A stretch of DNA of 64,000 nucleotides, from assembly GCA_024364735.1 (NCBI GenBank), contig JAGFNQ010008317.1, positions 1 through 64,000 on the forward strand, read 5' to 3'. Positions 33,358 through 44,526 of this stretch are shown one piece after another. The notes beneath the pieces are model-generated. The model saw nothing but the letters and a program-made list of their open reading frames with translations. It searched no databases and was not told where the DNA came from. The position numbers and the translations under genes are program-made. The DNA comes from Boesenbergia rotunda. Lineage: Eukaryota; Streptophyta; Magnoliopsida; Zingiberales; Zingiberaceae. The stretch's first letter is position 1. Each line of letters begins with the position of its first letter.

Positions 33358-34882
33358 ATGGAGTTCGGCTACGACATCCGAATACCTCCACCGTACGACA
33401 AAGCCAATTTCAATCTTTAGAAAACAAAGATTGAAAATTTCTTCATGATGGAGATAGAGCAATGGTTTGCTCTAATGGAAGGCTTTGAAGCTTCAACAAG
33501 TAGCAAAGGGAAAATTCTCAAGAAAAGCAAATGGAATGAGGAGCAAATCAAGAGATGCGAGGCCAACGACAAAGCGACCAAATTATTGGTCAATCTATTG
33601 CCAAGCATCATCTTAGACAAAATTGGAGAATTTCAAGATGCCAAAGACCTTTGGAGCAAATTGGTAAACCTTCATGAAGATCCCTCCACTTTGCCAAATC
33701 AAGACATATCCGAAGAGGGAGATTCATCGGACGAAAAAGATTTGAAAGTTGAGAGATGTTCAACATCCGAAGATGAAGTTCAAGAAGCCTCCACTTCAAG
33801 GATTGAGGGAGAGAAAAATTCGTCATTGACATTGGATCAAAGAAAAGCTTCAACGTCATCATCCAAGGTCAATAAAGAAGAAAAAGAATCGAGTATCACC
33901 CCTACACCTCATAAAGGTATAACAATTTCAATTTGCAAAAATAAAGATCATATCATTTGTTTTGAGTGTAGGGAAAAAGGGCACTACAAGAGCAAGTGCC
34001 CTAATTTAGTCAAGAAGAAGGTACAAGTGACACCCAAGACCAAGGAGAAGCCAAAGGAGGTCGGCCCTGTGGTACGAAAGGATAAGAAGCACATTGTGTG
34101 CTTCTCATGCAAACAAAAGGGACATTATCGGAACCAATATCCAAAGGGGAAGGATCCAATCAAGACAAAAAAGGAGCTCAAATCAAGGAGAAGCCTCCAA
34201 GAACAAGACGAATGTACCATTATGTAATGATATTTATTTTCATCATAATAAAATGCATGCTAAAAATCATTTTTATCATTTTAATGTCATTTATCATGAA
34301 AATAGGAGGCCTGAAAAACCTAAGGAGAACTATAGAGATTTCCATGCTAGGACTACCACATCTAAGGATAGGGAACAAGTTAGAACATTTCATGGTAGAC
34401 CTACCCAACTCAAGGCCAAGAAGAATAATTACCAAGGCAATCCTAGAAAACCAAACATTGAGAAAGTAATGATTGAAAATCAAGTTTTGAGGTCAAAACT
34501 TAAAACATTAGAAAAAACCCTCAAAAGAATAGAAAAGCTTCTTAAGGGATCTAAGGATTAAAACATAGATTTAGGAATTCAAGGACCCTCTAGAGGTAAG
34601 AAAGGTTTGGGGTATAAACCTAAAATAAAAAATGATGGTTCATCTTACTATAGAGTTCCATATAGGTATGAAACTTAATCTAGGTCTAGGAGTCAAGTCA
34701 AGGTCACAAAGGAAGTCTTCCCTAGAGTTGACCAAGACAAGACCAGCATAACTAAGGCTTCGGAGAAGCGTAGAAAAGTCATTAGGAAGGTATCAAGGGA
34801 AGTTATCCCTAATAAATACCTAGAACACCCAAGGAGCACCAATAGGTTTTGGGTTCCTAAAAGTGTGTTCACCACACCTTAG
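33358..34882 (+). pseudogene. gag-like ORF of E3, degraded
   Basis: The likely start is the ATG at 33358 (MEFGYDIRIPPPYDKANF). A TAG at 33418, at a position where the E4 and E5 copies have Trp, breaks the frame. The frame is open again at 33445-34227 with a gag core (TKLLVNLLPSIILDKIGEF, DLWSKLVNLHE), an acidic linker, zinc knuckle CFECREKGHYKSKC and a second knuckle whose last Cys is Tyr (CFSCKQKGHYRNQY). A frameshift near 34200 moves to frame 34094-34561, which has a coiled-coil-like segment (MIENQVLRSKLKTLEKTLKR). Two more stops follow before the end at ...FWVPKSVFTTP. No protease or pol motif follows. The architecture matches the E4 and E5 gag, so this is a shared gag of a non-autonomous family. 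It is not functional. Confidence 0.75.
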
Positions 34883-36702
34883 ATAGGTTTAGGGAGTGTC
34901 AACTCAAATTGGAAGGGTAGTTAACCCAACCTTGATGAAGTTTGCACTTTGGGACATTTTCAAGGATTTACTACCCTTGAAAATGAAGAAGTTATTTGTT
35001 TACTCTAGGGAAGTAAAATTGTGTCAAACTATATTTTTGGAAGATTGAACTAAATAAAGTTGGCACAACTAGGTTAGAATCCAATGATATGTCAAGTTGG
35101 AGAGTTTTGGTATTATCTTGAAAAATTAGGGGCAAAATTAGGATTATTAGTGGCTTAGCGATGAGTTATTGATACTTAGATAGTAAATTTAGGTTTTTTC
35201 TTTTATGCTATTATGTCATGATTTATATGCCCTATCACATGCCATGATATCATAATTCATAATTCATATTTTATCATGAAAATATCATATGTCACGTCAT
35301 ATATTCATCATCTAGCTATAATAATTTTTCTTTTGAAAATTCTCATATGATGCATGTCATAGTCATTATCATGCATTAATTTAATTTTTATTGAAATTAA
35401 GGACATTGGCATTACTAGACATCCTAGGTGGATGATCAAAGTTTATAATGTCTAGATAGAGATGCATGAACCTTAATTTAGAAAGAACCAAGTTATACAT
35501 CTCACCAAGATCATAAGTTGACTTGTGTGTGTTTTGAGTCATATTAGAAACAAGTGAGATGTTAGGTTGATGAATAAAACTCAAGGTACTGATAAATGTG
35601 CATCTTATTGAATTTTAGTTTTATCAAAACATGAATTTAAATGAACTCCAATCATTGGGAAAGCTAATGTACAAGTCATGTGCATTTAGCCCAAAGAACA
35701 TGGTTGGAAATTATTTTTGAAAACCATTTCAAAACTATCTTGGAAAATCTTGGCGAAAACTATCTTTTGATATAACTCATCATTGCATGAATTGGATACA
35801 AAATAGAGTGAAACATTGAAATATTTCAATAGTTTCCAATTTTGAGTCAATCTTTGAAAATGAAAGTTATTTTCATAGAAAACTATTTTTTCATGATAGT
35901 ATATGTTATAAATAATATCTACAAAAAATTTCAGAATTTTTTAAATTTTGTAGAATTATTTAGGAGTTTCTGAAGTTCGATCTGAAATTATTTTCAGAAA
36001 TCAGAAACTCCCAATCGATTAGGTGATCGATTAGGATAGTAACTAATCGATTGGTAAATCGATTGGTGAACCTTTTCTGCAAGCACAAGAGCTCGTGTAA
36101 TCGATTCATTGATCAATTAAGGGTAGCCGTAATCGATCATATGATCAATTAAGGCATAGCTTAATCGATTGAGACCCAACACTAATCGATTAGCACGACT
36201 GAAACTGTCTGATTTGAGTCATTTAACCTAATTTTGAGTAACCTAACAATCCCTAGCCCCTTGGAATACTTTTATAAATATATTTGGGTAAATTTCATTA
36301 TGAAATTAAAAAAGGGAGATGGTTTGGTAAAAACTATAGGGTTAAGGAGAGGTTTTGATTCAAGTTTTGAATCTCAAAATCTCATAACCTCAAGTTGAGT
36401 TTTCCTAAAGTTTTAGGAATTCAAAAATCATTGTTGGTGCAATGATAGAAGTTTAGAGCATGCTTTGAGGGGGAGGTCTTCCTTAAAAGTATGTGTTTGA
36501 ATTTTTAGTTTTGGGATAAGTGAGAGAATGAAGATTAGGAATCTTCATCATGATGAATGCCTTTGACATGAAAGGTATGGGGCTTTCATTGGGCTTGACT
36601 TTGACCATATGACTCTCAGGGAGAGTTCTTGATGTATGTCAAAGGGGGAGAGATTGAAAGACTAATAGGGATTAGTCTTTCTCAAACATATTATCAAATA
36701 TT
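34883..36702 (+). other. Non-coding 3' internal region of E3 with palindrome words
   Basis: No pol-derived frame in any direction. At 36010-36200 there is a cluster of AATCGATT palindromes like those in the E3 LTRs, preceded by 'TTTTGTAGAATT' and 'CAGAAA' blocks that also precede the palindromes in the internal regions of E4 and E5. The region is AT-rich with many short CATGATAT-like repeats at 35200-35360. Confidence 0.7.
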
Positions 36703-36719
36703 AAAAAGGGGGAGATTGT
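36703..36719 (+). other. E3 polypurine tract
   Basis: AAAAAGGGGGAGATTGT lies immediately upstream of the 3' LTR start TGGTGCAATC. The equivalent tracts precede the E4 and E5 3' LTRs. Confidence 0.85.
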
Positions 36720-38168
36720 TGGTGCAATCTTTGTTAGGTCAGGGTTGACCTAGTTTGACTAGGCTCGGGTGAGTTTATGTTTGGTAAGCTTGGGAGCTTA
36801 TGTTTCGATGTTTGATAATGATGTTTGAATATCGTAAGATATTTGAATATTGTATGAGTCAAGTGGGTTATGGTTGACTGGAGACTTAATTGGAAAAGTC
36901 CTAGTGGGATTAGGCACACCTAGTGGGACTAGGCACACCTAGTGGGACTAGGTGAAGTCCAGATGGATCTGGAGATCACACGCTGGCACGAAAAAAGTCC
37001 TAGTGGGACTACGCACACCTAGTGGGACTAGGTGAAATCCAGGTAGATCGGGGAGATTGCACGCTGGCACGGAAAAAGTCCTAGTGGGACTACGCACACC
37101 TAGTAGGACTAGATATAATCCGGGTAGATCGAAGAGATGACACGTTAGCAAGGTAGAAGTCTACCGAGAGACTAGACCTAACTCGAGGGTTAAGCAAACC
37201 TAGTTGGGAACTAGATTAAGTCCTAGTTGGGAACTAGGCAAGGAAAAATCCAAGTCGGTCAAAGGGATGATTGGGCACTTGGTGAGGAAGTCCTAACAGG
37301 TCACGGTTGACCGGGATTAGGAAAGGGAACCCTAGACTTGTGCACACAAGTTAGGGTTGAGGTCAATCGATTGGTGTTGGTTTCTCGCAAACAAAAACCT
37401 TCTTAATTGATTCGGTGATCGATTAAGGAAGGAGTGAATCAATTGGAAGAAATGGTTTGCGAGAACAGAAATAGGTTGAATCGATTGGGCAATCGATTCA
37501 GCCTCCTCTTAATCGATTGGGCAATCGATTAAGGAGGATGGTAATCGATTGGTCAATCGATTATAGTTGAATTGCGCAAAGTACAGAAAGGTATTGAATC
37601 AATTAAACAATCGATTAAGATCGTCTTAATCATTTGGCTAATCGATTAAGCTTTAAAATATAGTCGTTGAACGGCTAAGTCTAACGTGGTAATCGATGGG
37701 TAATCGATTAGGGAACCCTAGGTCGCGGGTATATAGGGTTTTCACGCAGGTTTGAAGCGGCAGCTCTTCGGCACTTCTTCTCCTCCTTCATCTCCATTTC
37801 AAGAGAAGTTTTGGAGCATAGTACTGCTGCATTTCCAAGGTTCTAGAGGCGATTCCAAGCTTGAAGGAAGTAAGAAAAGCAAAGAGAGCTAAGTTGTGTA
37901 AATCTTGTAAGATTTTTATTGCATTTGCTTGTTCTTGAGTGTTTTTTCTTGTAAGCTTGTAAGAGGTTTCTCCACCTCAAGAAAAAGATCTTTCATAGTG
38001 TATGTGAGAGTGAGGAAGAGCAGATCCTTGGATTAGTCACCTTAAGGAGGTGGATACTAAGTAAAATCAAGGTGTTAGCATTGCTCAAGTCTTCCATCGT
38101 AACAAATCTTCATCGAGCAAAAATCGTAGCTAATCACCCCCCTTGTAGCTCTCATACTGATCCTAACA
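36720..38168 (+). mobile_element. E3 3' LTR
   Basis: A 1449-bp complete LTR, TGGTGCAATC...GATCCTAACA. It holds seven CCTAGTGGGACTAGG-type inverted repeats (36899-37113), against three in the 5' copy, then the AATCGATT palindrome array (37365-37710) and a TATA box near 37730. GTATC follows at 38169. Confidence 0.85.
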
Positions 38169-38173
38169 GTATC

Positions 38174-38949
38174 ATGGTATCGTTGACCGCATCCTACCAT
38201 GTGGGCAACGTGTTGCATATATAGCTTGTGAATATCATGTGTATTTTTTTTAAAAAAAAATCTTTAACTTAAATACTATAGCCTAAACCCTAAAATATGG
38301 TGCGTAAACTAAAATTTTTATATATTTTATGACACACGACTATGTCATCAACTTTGTTTTTTTAAGCTTTAAGTTTAGCTTTTTAAGAATTGATTTTAGG
38401 ATTTAGGAGTTTGAGTATAATATTAAGTCTATATATAACTTTGATTTCCTACACGATAATTTTTGCTCGCTTACGCATGACACAGGTGCCTCGTGGGGTA
38501 TTTATTTGGTTGATGCAATTTTTTTTCTTTTTTATTTTTAAAAATCAATATTTTCTTAAATCTTAAACCCTAAATGCATATAATATACTCCGTGAGCATC
38601 TAAATTTTTTTTTTATCTTGAACACTATAATCCAAGAGAGAAGCGAACTCTAGAGAGAAAATCTTTTGGCTTAAACCAACTATAACCCAATTCCTAAACT
38701 CTAAAATTTTAAATCTTAAATCTTAATACATATAATATACCTCGTGAGAATCAATTTTTTTTCTTGAATACTATAACCCAAGAGGAAAGCTTGAATCATA
38801 GAGGGGAAATCTTATTGGCTTAAACCCTCTAAAATACAATTTCTAAATCCTAAAATCATAAATCCTAAATACATATAATATATCCCAAAAAGTTAAAAAA
38901 ATCAAACAAAACCTATATACCCCCTTCTTCATTGAAGATCGAGTATTAT
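38174..38949. other. AT-rich DNA with a ~165-bp tandem duplication
   Basis: About 38565-38890 holds two diverged units (CATATAATATAC(T/C)(C/T)CGTGAG..., then ACTATAA(T/C)CCAAGAG). Short telomere-like AACCCTAAA pieces occur in several places but never in an array. No genes. Confidence 0.55.
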
Positions 38950-41235
38950 GTATCCAATGAGTTTATGTCAAATTATTTTAAGGCTGTAAAAATTTTAAAA
39001 ATTCATAGTTTTCAATTTAGGTTGTGAAATAATTCAGATATGAGGGCATGATTACACTTAGAAAGATATAGGATTACAATAAATTTAATTTGAAATGTTT
39101 AGAAGGTACTTAAAACCATGAGTGAGTTTTGGCGCAAAAAAAAAGGGTTGATAGACTTACAATGTTTAGAATTTCAAAAACTTGATATGATCTAAACTAT
39201 GGGAGTCATAGAGAATTTTTAGTGGTGTTGATGAGTGAATATGACAAACCTATGTTCTTTTATGAATTTATGTTAAATTGTCTCTAGGTTATGAATATTT
39301 TAAAATTCACAACTCTTAATTTAGATTATAGAATCCAGCTATGAGAGCATGGTTGCACATAGAAATATATAATGAGTGCAACAAACTTGATTAGTTATGA
39401 GATGTCAAATGTAAGTACCCGGGGTGAGTTTTGATGTGGTCAACTGAGTCAAGTTAGATCCTGTTGGTATATGATCCTTGTGTTTAAGTGTGCAGGAATT
39501 TAGAAGCATAGGAAGTCGAGCGGAAGACGTAACGGTCAAGAAGGATGACACGGAAAGGGAGCCGACAAGTCGATGCATCTGAGGGACGCGGAGGTCTGCG
39601 GAAGAGTACATCAGTGGAACGAGAAGGATACACATGATGTTCGAGGGATGAGAAATCGGGAGGAAGCACGCTCAAGGAGAAGGATTCGAGTGAGCCCGAC
39701 TCCAGATGGCTGGAGATCACTCAGAAGGTCGAGAGAAAGGTTGGTCAACCAAAGGTTGACCAGTAAGGTCTCAGGCGCCCGAGTGGTTTCGGGCGCCGAG
39801 CACTCAAGCTCTCGCATGGATACGGGCACCCGACCATACTGGCGCTCGAGTCCATACGGGCGCCTGAGATGTTTTGACCTTATTGAGAAGTAGTCGTTCC
39901 GCGACCGTTGTGACATGGATAACCATTGACCATGTGTCAGTCGCCCCGTGTGCACTCAGGGGCCCGAGAAGTGTCACGTCAGCTTCTTGATAAACTTTCA
40001 CAGGGGCTATAAATAGACCCCTAAACTTAGTTCTTTTCATCAATTCCAACTGTACTCAAATTCTGTTCTAGTTTTTATTTTCTTTCTGAGTTCTAGTTTC
40101 TATAAGAGGTTTCTCTGCTCTAAGGAGTTTGATCTAGAAATTGAGCTTATTACTGTCTTGGATTAGCAACAACTTTGGTTGTAACTAAGTAACCCTTCTT
40201 GTGTCTCTTCTCTTTTGCTTAGCCATTTTTGTTATTATTTATATGATGTTATTGTCTTTGTTTACAAACTAATTTCTATCTTTGTTAAGCAAGACAAAAT
40301 ATCCGTTTTTACTTTTTTAGGGGCAATTCACCCCCTCTTGCTGACCGCATGATCCCCTACATCCATGACCATTAATGAATTTTGGTCAAAAACTCATTGA
40401 TAGAATTATAATGTCCAAATCTTCAAGAGTTTGGCATAATCTAAACCAGGGAAATCTTAAAAACCCTTTAGTGGTGTTGATAAGTGAATATGACAGATCT
40501 AGGTTCTTTAACGAAATTATGTCAAATTGTCTCTAGAAATTTTAAAAAACAACAATTCTCAATCTAGGATATGGAATCCATGTTTAAGGGCATAGTAACA
40601 CTTAAGAAGATGTAAGGAATACAATAAACTTTATTTGAAGTGTTTATGAGGTTCCTAAGACCATCGACGAGTTTTGACCAACAACTCATTGATGCACCTA
40701 TAATGTCTAAAATTTCAAAAGTTTGATATGGTTTGAACTAGAAGAGTACTAAAAATCCGTATGACACACTTAGGTTCTCTAATGAACTCGTGTCAAATTG
40801 TCTCAAGGTTATAAAGATTTGAAAAACTTACAACTCTCAATATAAGCCGCGGAATCTAAGTCTTAGGATAGGATTACACTCAAGAAATACAATTAGTGCA
40901 ACAAATTTGATTTGGAGTTTTTATGAGGTGTCTAAGGCCATCAACGAATTTTGACCAAAAACTCACTGATGGGCCAATAATATTTAGAATTTCGAAATAA
41001 GAGAGTCCTAGGAACTCTTTGATGGTGTTGTTAAGTGTGTATGATAGGCCCAGACAGTTTAATGAGCTTGTGCCAAATTGTCTCAAAACTATGAAATGTT
41101 AAAAACTTATAATTTTCAATCTAGTTTATGAAATTTAGATCCGAGGGCATATTTATACTCAGAAGACTCTTAGGAGTATAATGGTATTAGTTTAAAATCA
41201 ATGTGAGCTTCTTACGACCATCATCTTTAAAAAAA
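38950..41235. repeat. Decayed ~280-bp tandem repeat, five units
   Basis: Anchor sequence (AATGA)NNTTATGTCAAATTGTCTC recurs at about 38961, 39261, 40511, 40781 and 41061. After subtracting the LTR inserted at 39410-40361, the spacing is 270-300 bp. Units share GAGTTTTGACCAAAAACTCA, a GATGGNCCTATAATGTTTAG block and GGTGTTGATAAGTGNATATGA. They are strongly diverged. The block GAGTTTTG...CAAAACTCACTGATGG...ATATTT..AATT is also the core of the 158-bp satellite at 24291-25388. Confidence 0.8.
39410..40361 (+). mobile_element. Solo LTR inserted in the ~280-bp satellite
   Basis: A 952-bp sequence TGTAAGTACCCGGGG...GATCCCCTACA that interrupts a satellite unit; aligning flanking units across it restores the repeat. 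Target duplication not clear (TCAAA left, TCCAT right). Related to the LTR at 29291-33193. It has a TATA box TATAAATAG at 40009-40017 and a cluster of GGCGCC/GGGCGCC(C/T)GAG words at 39771-39869. Confidence 0.7.
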
Positions 41236-41618
41236 AAACTTCAAATTAAACTCATTACATTCTTTACGGTTTCCTGAGTATAGCCCTACCCTCATTCATA
41301 ACATAGATTAAATATTAAGACTGGGATATTAATTATAGCTGTCAACTATGGGTGAAGGAGAATATAAGAAGAGATATATATACATATTTTTGATACATAT
41401 AAAACTTGAGTACATAGTTTTTGTGTATTAGGGAATGTTAGTTATAAGATTCATAAATGATAGATAAATTATTTTTAATAATTTATTTTTTATATTATAA
41501 AAATTCTATATTAAGAATAGAGAGTTATATATATATTTTATGCTAACCATCACATGCGCAATTTGTACAGCCCATGTGTATTTAATTTTTTTTTGAAATA
41601 TGATTATGTCATTTAAAA
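41236..41618. other. AT-rich DNA up to an assembly join
   Basis: No gene or repeat recognised. The sequence ends at a single N (41619), after which a copia pol begins mid-gene. Confidence 0.45.
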
Positions 41619-41619
41619 N
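41619..41619. other. Single N, probable assembly join
   Basis: One ambiguous base separates AT-rich intergenic DNA from the middle of a copia RT gene, with no LTR, gag or integrase in between. This is best explained as a scaffold join or a misassembly point. Confidence 0.7.
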
Positions 41620-41621
41620 AG

Positions 41622-42641
41622 ATGGTTAGTGGGAGCACAGTAGTCTTCCTAGTCTTGTATGTGGATGACATACTACTCATTGGGAACAACATCCCTTCGC
41701 TACAGTCTGTGAAGACTTGGTTGGGGACTTGTTTCGCAATGAAGGACTTAGGTGAAGCAGCCTGCATTCTAGGCATTAAGATCTATAGAGATAGATCTAA
41801 GAGATTGCTTGGCCTAAGTCAGAGTACATACATTGATACCGTTTTGCAACGGTTTGCAATGCAGAATTCCAAGAAGGGAAATCTGCCAATGTCACATGGC
41901 GTGAGTCTTTCGAAGACTCAAGGTCCTTCTTCTAGAGAGGAGAGAGACCGCATGAGCAAGATCCCTTATGCCTCAGCCATAGGATCTATCATATACGCCA
42001 TGTTATGTACTCGTCCTGATGTCTCGTATGCTTTGAGCATGACGAGCAGATACCAGTCAGATCCAGGTGAACGTCACTGGATAGCGGTCAAGAATATCCT
42101 TAAGTACTTGAGAAGGACTAAGGAATATTTTTTGATATTTGGAGGCGATGAGCATCTAGTTGTAAAGGGTTACACTGATGCCAGCTTCCAAACCGACCAG
42201 GATGATTACAGATCGCAGTCAGGGTTCGTGTTTTGCTTAAATGGTGGCGCTGTCAGCTGGAAGAGTTCAAAGCAGGATACAGTTGCTGATTCTACAACAG
42301 AAGCTGAGTACATTGCTGCATCTGAGGCAGCAAAGGAGGCAGTTTGGATCCGCAAGTTCATTACTGAGCTTGGAGCGGTTCCTAGTATAGCCGACCCAGT
42401 ACAGCTCTATTCTGACAACAATGGAGCTATTGCGCAGGCTAAGGAACCTCGCTCACACCAGCGGACCAAACACATGCTATGGCGATTCCATCTCATTCGA
42501 GAGATCATCGATCGAGGAGATGTGAAGATTTGCAGAGTACCCACAGAGGCTAACGTCGCAGATCCCTTGACCAAGGCTTTGGCACAGATAAAGCATGATG
42601 GTCACACTAGGTCATTGGGTATTAGATACTACAGCGATTGA
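41622..42641 (+). CDS. Copia polyprotein 3' end: RT C-terminus and RNase H
   Basis: An open 339-codon frame, cut at its 5' side by the N. It starts just before the RT catalytic motif (LYVDDILLIGN at residues 12-22), continues through the RT thumb (PYASAIGSIIYAMLCTRPDV, LKYLRRTKEYFL) and then RNase H (YTDASFQTD, SWKSSKQDTVADSTTEAEY, LYSDNNGAIAQA, RTKHML). It ends with the usual VADPLTKAL region and a TGA at 42639. In plant copia elements RNase H is the last domain, so the C-terminus is complete. The frame has no stops over 1 kb, which suggests a fairly young copy. Upstream gag, protease and integrase are not present here. The motifs and the following LTR suggest the Angela/Tork side of copia, with moderate certainty. 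Confidence 0.9.
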   Translation: MVSGSTVVFLVLYVDDILLIGNNIPSLQSVKTWLGTCFAMKDLGEAACILGIKIYRDRSKRLLGLSQSTYIDTVLQRFAMQNSKKGNLPMSHGVSLSKTQGPSSREERDRMSKIPYASAIGSIIYAMLCTRPDVSYALSMTSRYQSDPGERHWIAVKNILKYLRRTKEYFLIFGGDEHLVVKGYTDASFQTDQDDYRSQSGFVFCLNGGAVSWKSSKQDTVADSTTEAEYIAASEAAKEAVWIRKFITELGAVPSIADPVQLYSDNNGAIAQAKEPRSHQRTKHMLWRFHLIREIIDRGDVKICRVPTEANVADPLTKALAQIKHDGHTRSLGIRYYSD

Positions 42642-42650
42642 CACTAGTGC

Positions 42651-42661
42651 TAGTGGGAGAT
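42651..42661 (+). other. Polypurine tract of the copia element
   Basis: GTGGGAGATTG directly before the LTR start TGTTAGTGAGAG, ten bases after the pol stop codon. Confidence 0.75.
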
Positions 42662-44526
42662 TGTTAGTGAGAGCCCTAGAGCCAATCATATGATGATTAC
42701 TTTTTGGACTCATTGTATCATATTCTTGTATATATATTTCTTATATATAAAGGCATTTCTTATGGTTATTGTACTTATGTGTATTGGTGCCAAATAACTT
42801 AGTATAATAACGTCCTTGAGTAGAAGGTTCTTATCTATATCAATCGATTAGTTGAATCGATAGTGAGATGATATAGAGAACACTACTCTTAATTATTCCT
42901 AGTCAAGTATTAACATTCAAGGATAATGTTAATGCATAGAGACTAGCATGTAGGTCAACATGATGACTTGATCTCATAAGTCATGGATATGAGATATCAA
43001 GTTGACACATGGGTATACATTAGAGAATGTATACTGAATGGCCCGCCATGAGAAAGTATCATGGATCGTTATATGAGTGTCATATACTTTCTCATGTGAC
43101 TATTAGTATGACTATTAGTCCTTAGACCTGAAGTCACCATAGTTCCCTACATAAGGAGTTATGTACTTTGGTTTCGTCAAACGTCACCCGTAACTGGGTG
43201 GACTATAAAGGCGATTACTGGGTATGTAACAAATTATGCGGAGGGATGTGAGTGATGTAGATGAGATCTATCCCTCCTATATGACGGGAGAGATATCATA
43301 GTCTTGATAGAGTGAGATCACTAAGTGCATGGCCATGCCCAAATAAGGCAATATGAGATATTGAGCTTATTTGATTATAGTGAGTCTACTTGGAGTTCAA
43401 GACACATAGATTGATTTGAGGATGACACGGTCTATGCCTCATGAAAGATCAATCTAGATATCGAGGATAGAAGGACGTTGTCACATATTGTGATGGTCAC
43501 AATTATTAGTCACAATGGTGATGTTGGATCTCGACATTCTTGTAACTTGGGTAGCAATGATGTGTTGCTAGATACCTCTCATTGCTTATGTCCTTAAATA
43601 GGTTTAAGGGCATTGCCAACGTTACAAGAACCTATAGGGTCACACACATAGAGCAATAGATGGAGAAAAATGAAGTTTGACTTGGCTAAATATGGAAAGT
43701 CCATAAAAGGCAAGTTTGACTTGACCCAAATCCAAATCAAGTTTGACTTGACTTGGTTCCACTTCAAGTTAGACTTGACATGGGAGAAGAAATGGAGTCA
43801 AGTTTGACTTGACTAAATATGGAAAGTCCATAAAAGGCAAGTTTGACTTGACCCAAATCCAAATCAAGTTTGACTTGACTTGGTTCCACTTCAAGTTAGA
43901 CTTGGCATGGGAGAAGAAATGGAGTCAAGTTTGACTTGACTAAATATGGAAATTCCATAAAAGGTAAGTTTGACTTGACCAAAAGGCCACCTCACCTTGA
44001 CTTGACCAAGTGATGACTTGGCTTGGTTTCCCCCCCATTTGAATTTGAATTCAAATTGAAAGGGGTTAAGGAAAGCCACCTAATGGCCATTAAGTGGCCG
44101 GCCACCATGGGAGAACAAAAGTGGGTTTTGTTTCATTTTTCCAAAAGGTGTGTCTTCTCTTCTTCCTCTCCAATTGTTGGAGTTCTTCTTCTTCTTCTCC
44201 TCTTGGCCGAATCCTACAAGGTGCTAGCACACCTAAAGGATTTCATCCATCTACTTTTGTTCGCGTGGATACTTCTAGAGGGACGGCACTTGATGTCCTA
44301 GAGATTCGACATCCAAAAGGGAGCGAACGGGATTAAACGGGGCACGCATCAAAGGTAAAATGTTTATCCCTCTTTAGATCTAGGAGTAGATCGGGTTTTG
44401 AAGCATGTAAACGAGCACTCGTAATTTTTTTTTGAAATGGCTTTCTTCGCTCGGATCCTTGCTATTGGGGCTTTCGGGGTTTCCGCGACGCGAAAAAGCG
44501 GTTTTCGTGGCCCGAAAAACCCTACA
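42662..44526 (+). mobile_element. Copia (Angela-like) 3' LTR
   Basis: An 1865-bp LTR, TGTTAGTGAG...AAACCCTACA. The right flank AGCAC begins an E3-family LTR piece, so the element inserted into that LTR; the left target copy is lost at the N. Within the LTR a ~127-bp unit is tandemly repeated (about 43680-43980; TAAATATGG(A) at 43687, 43815 and 43941), each unit carrying several AAGTTTGACTTGAC words. A foldback CATGAGAAAGTAT / ATACTTTCTCATG is at 43047-43099. Confidence 0.8.

Larger units (their letters stand above)
27812..38168 (+). mobile_element. Gag-only LTR element E3 (whole, disrupted)
   Basis: The layout is 5' LTR (27812-28750, resuming 33194-33231), primer site 33234-33245, gag pseudogene, ~1.8 kb non-coding region, polypurine tract 36703-36719, 3' LTR 36720-38168. 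GTATC follows the 3' LTR (38169-38173) and also lies at 27804-27808, three bases before the first LTR base, so it is probably the target duplication with an irregular 5' end. There is no protease, integrase, RT or RNase H. This is a TR-GAG-type non-autonomous element. A copia lineage is likely from the gag style and LTR/PPT layout. Confidence 0.75.

Noticed and set aside
38560..38890. Telomere-like AAACCCT pieces
   Set aside because: Only single degenerate copies scattered in AT-rich sequence; no array.
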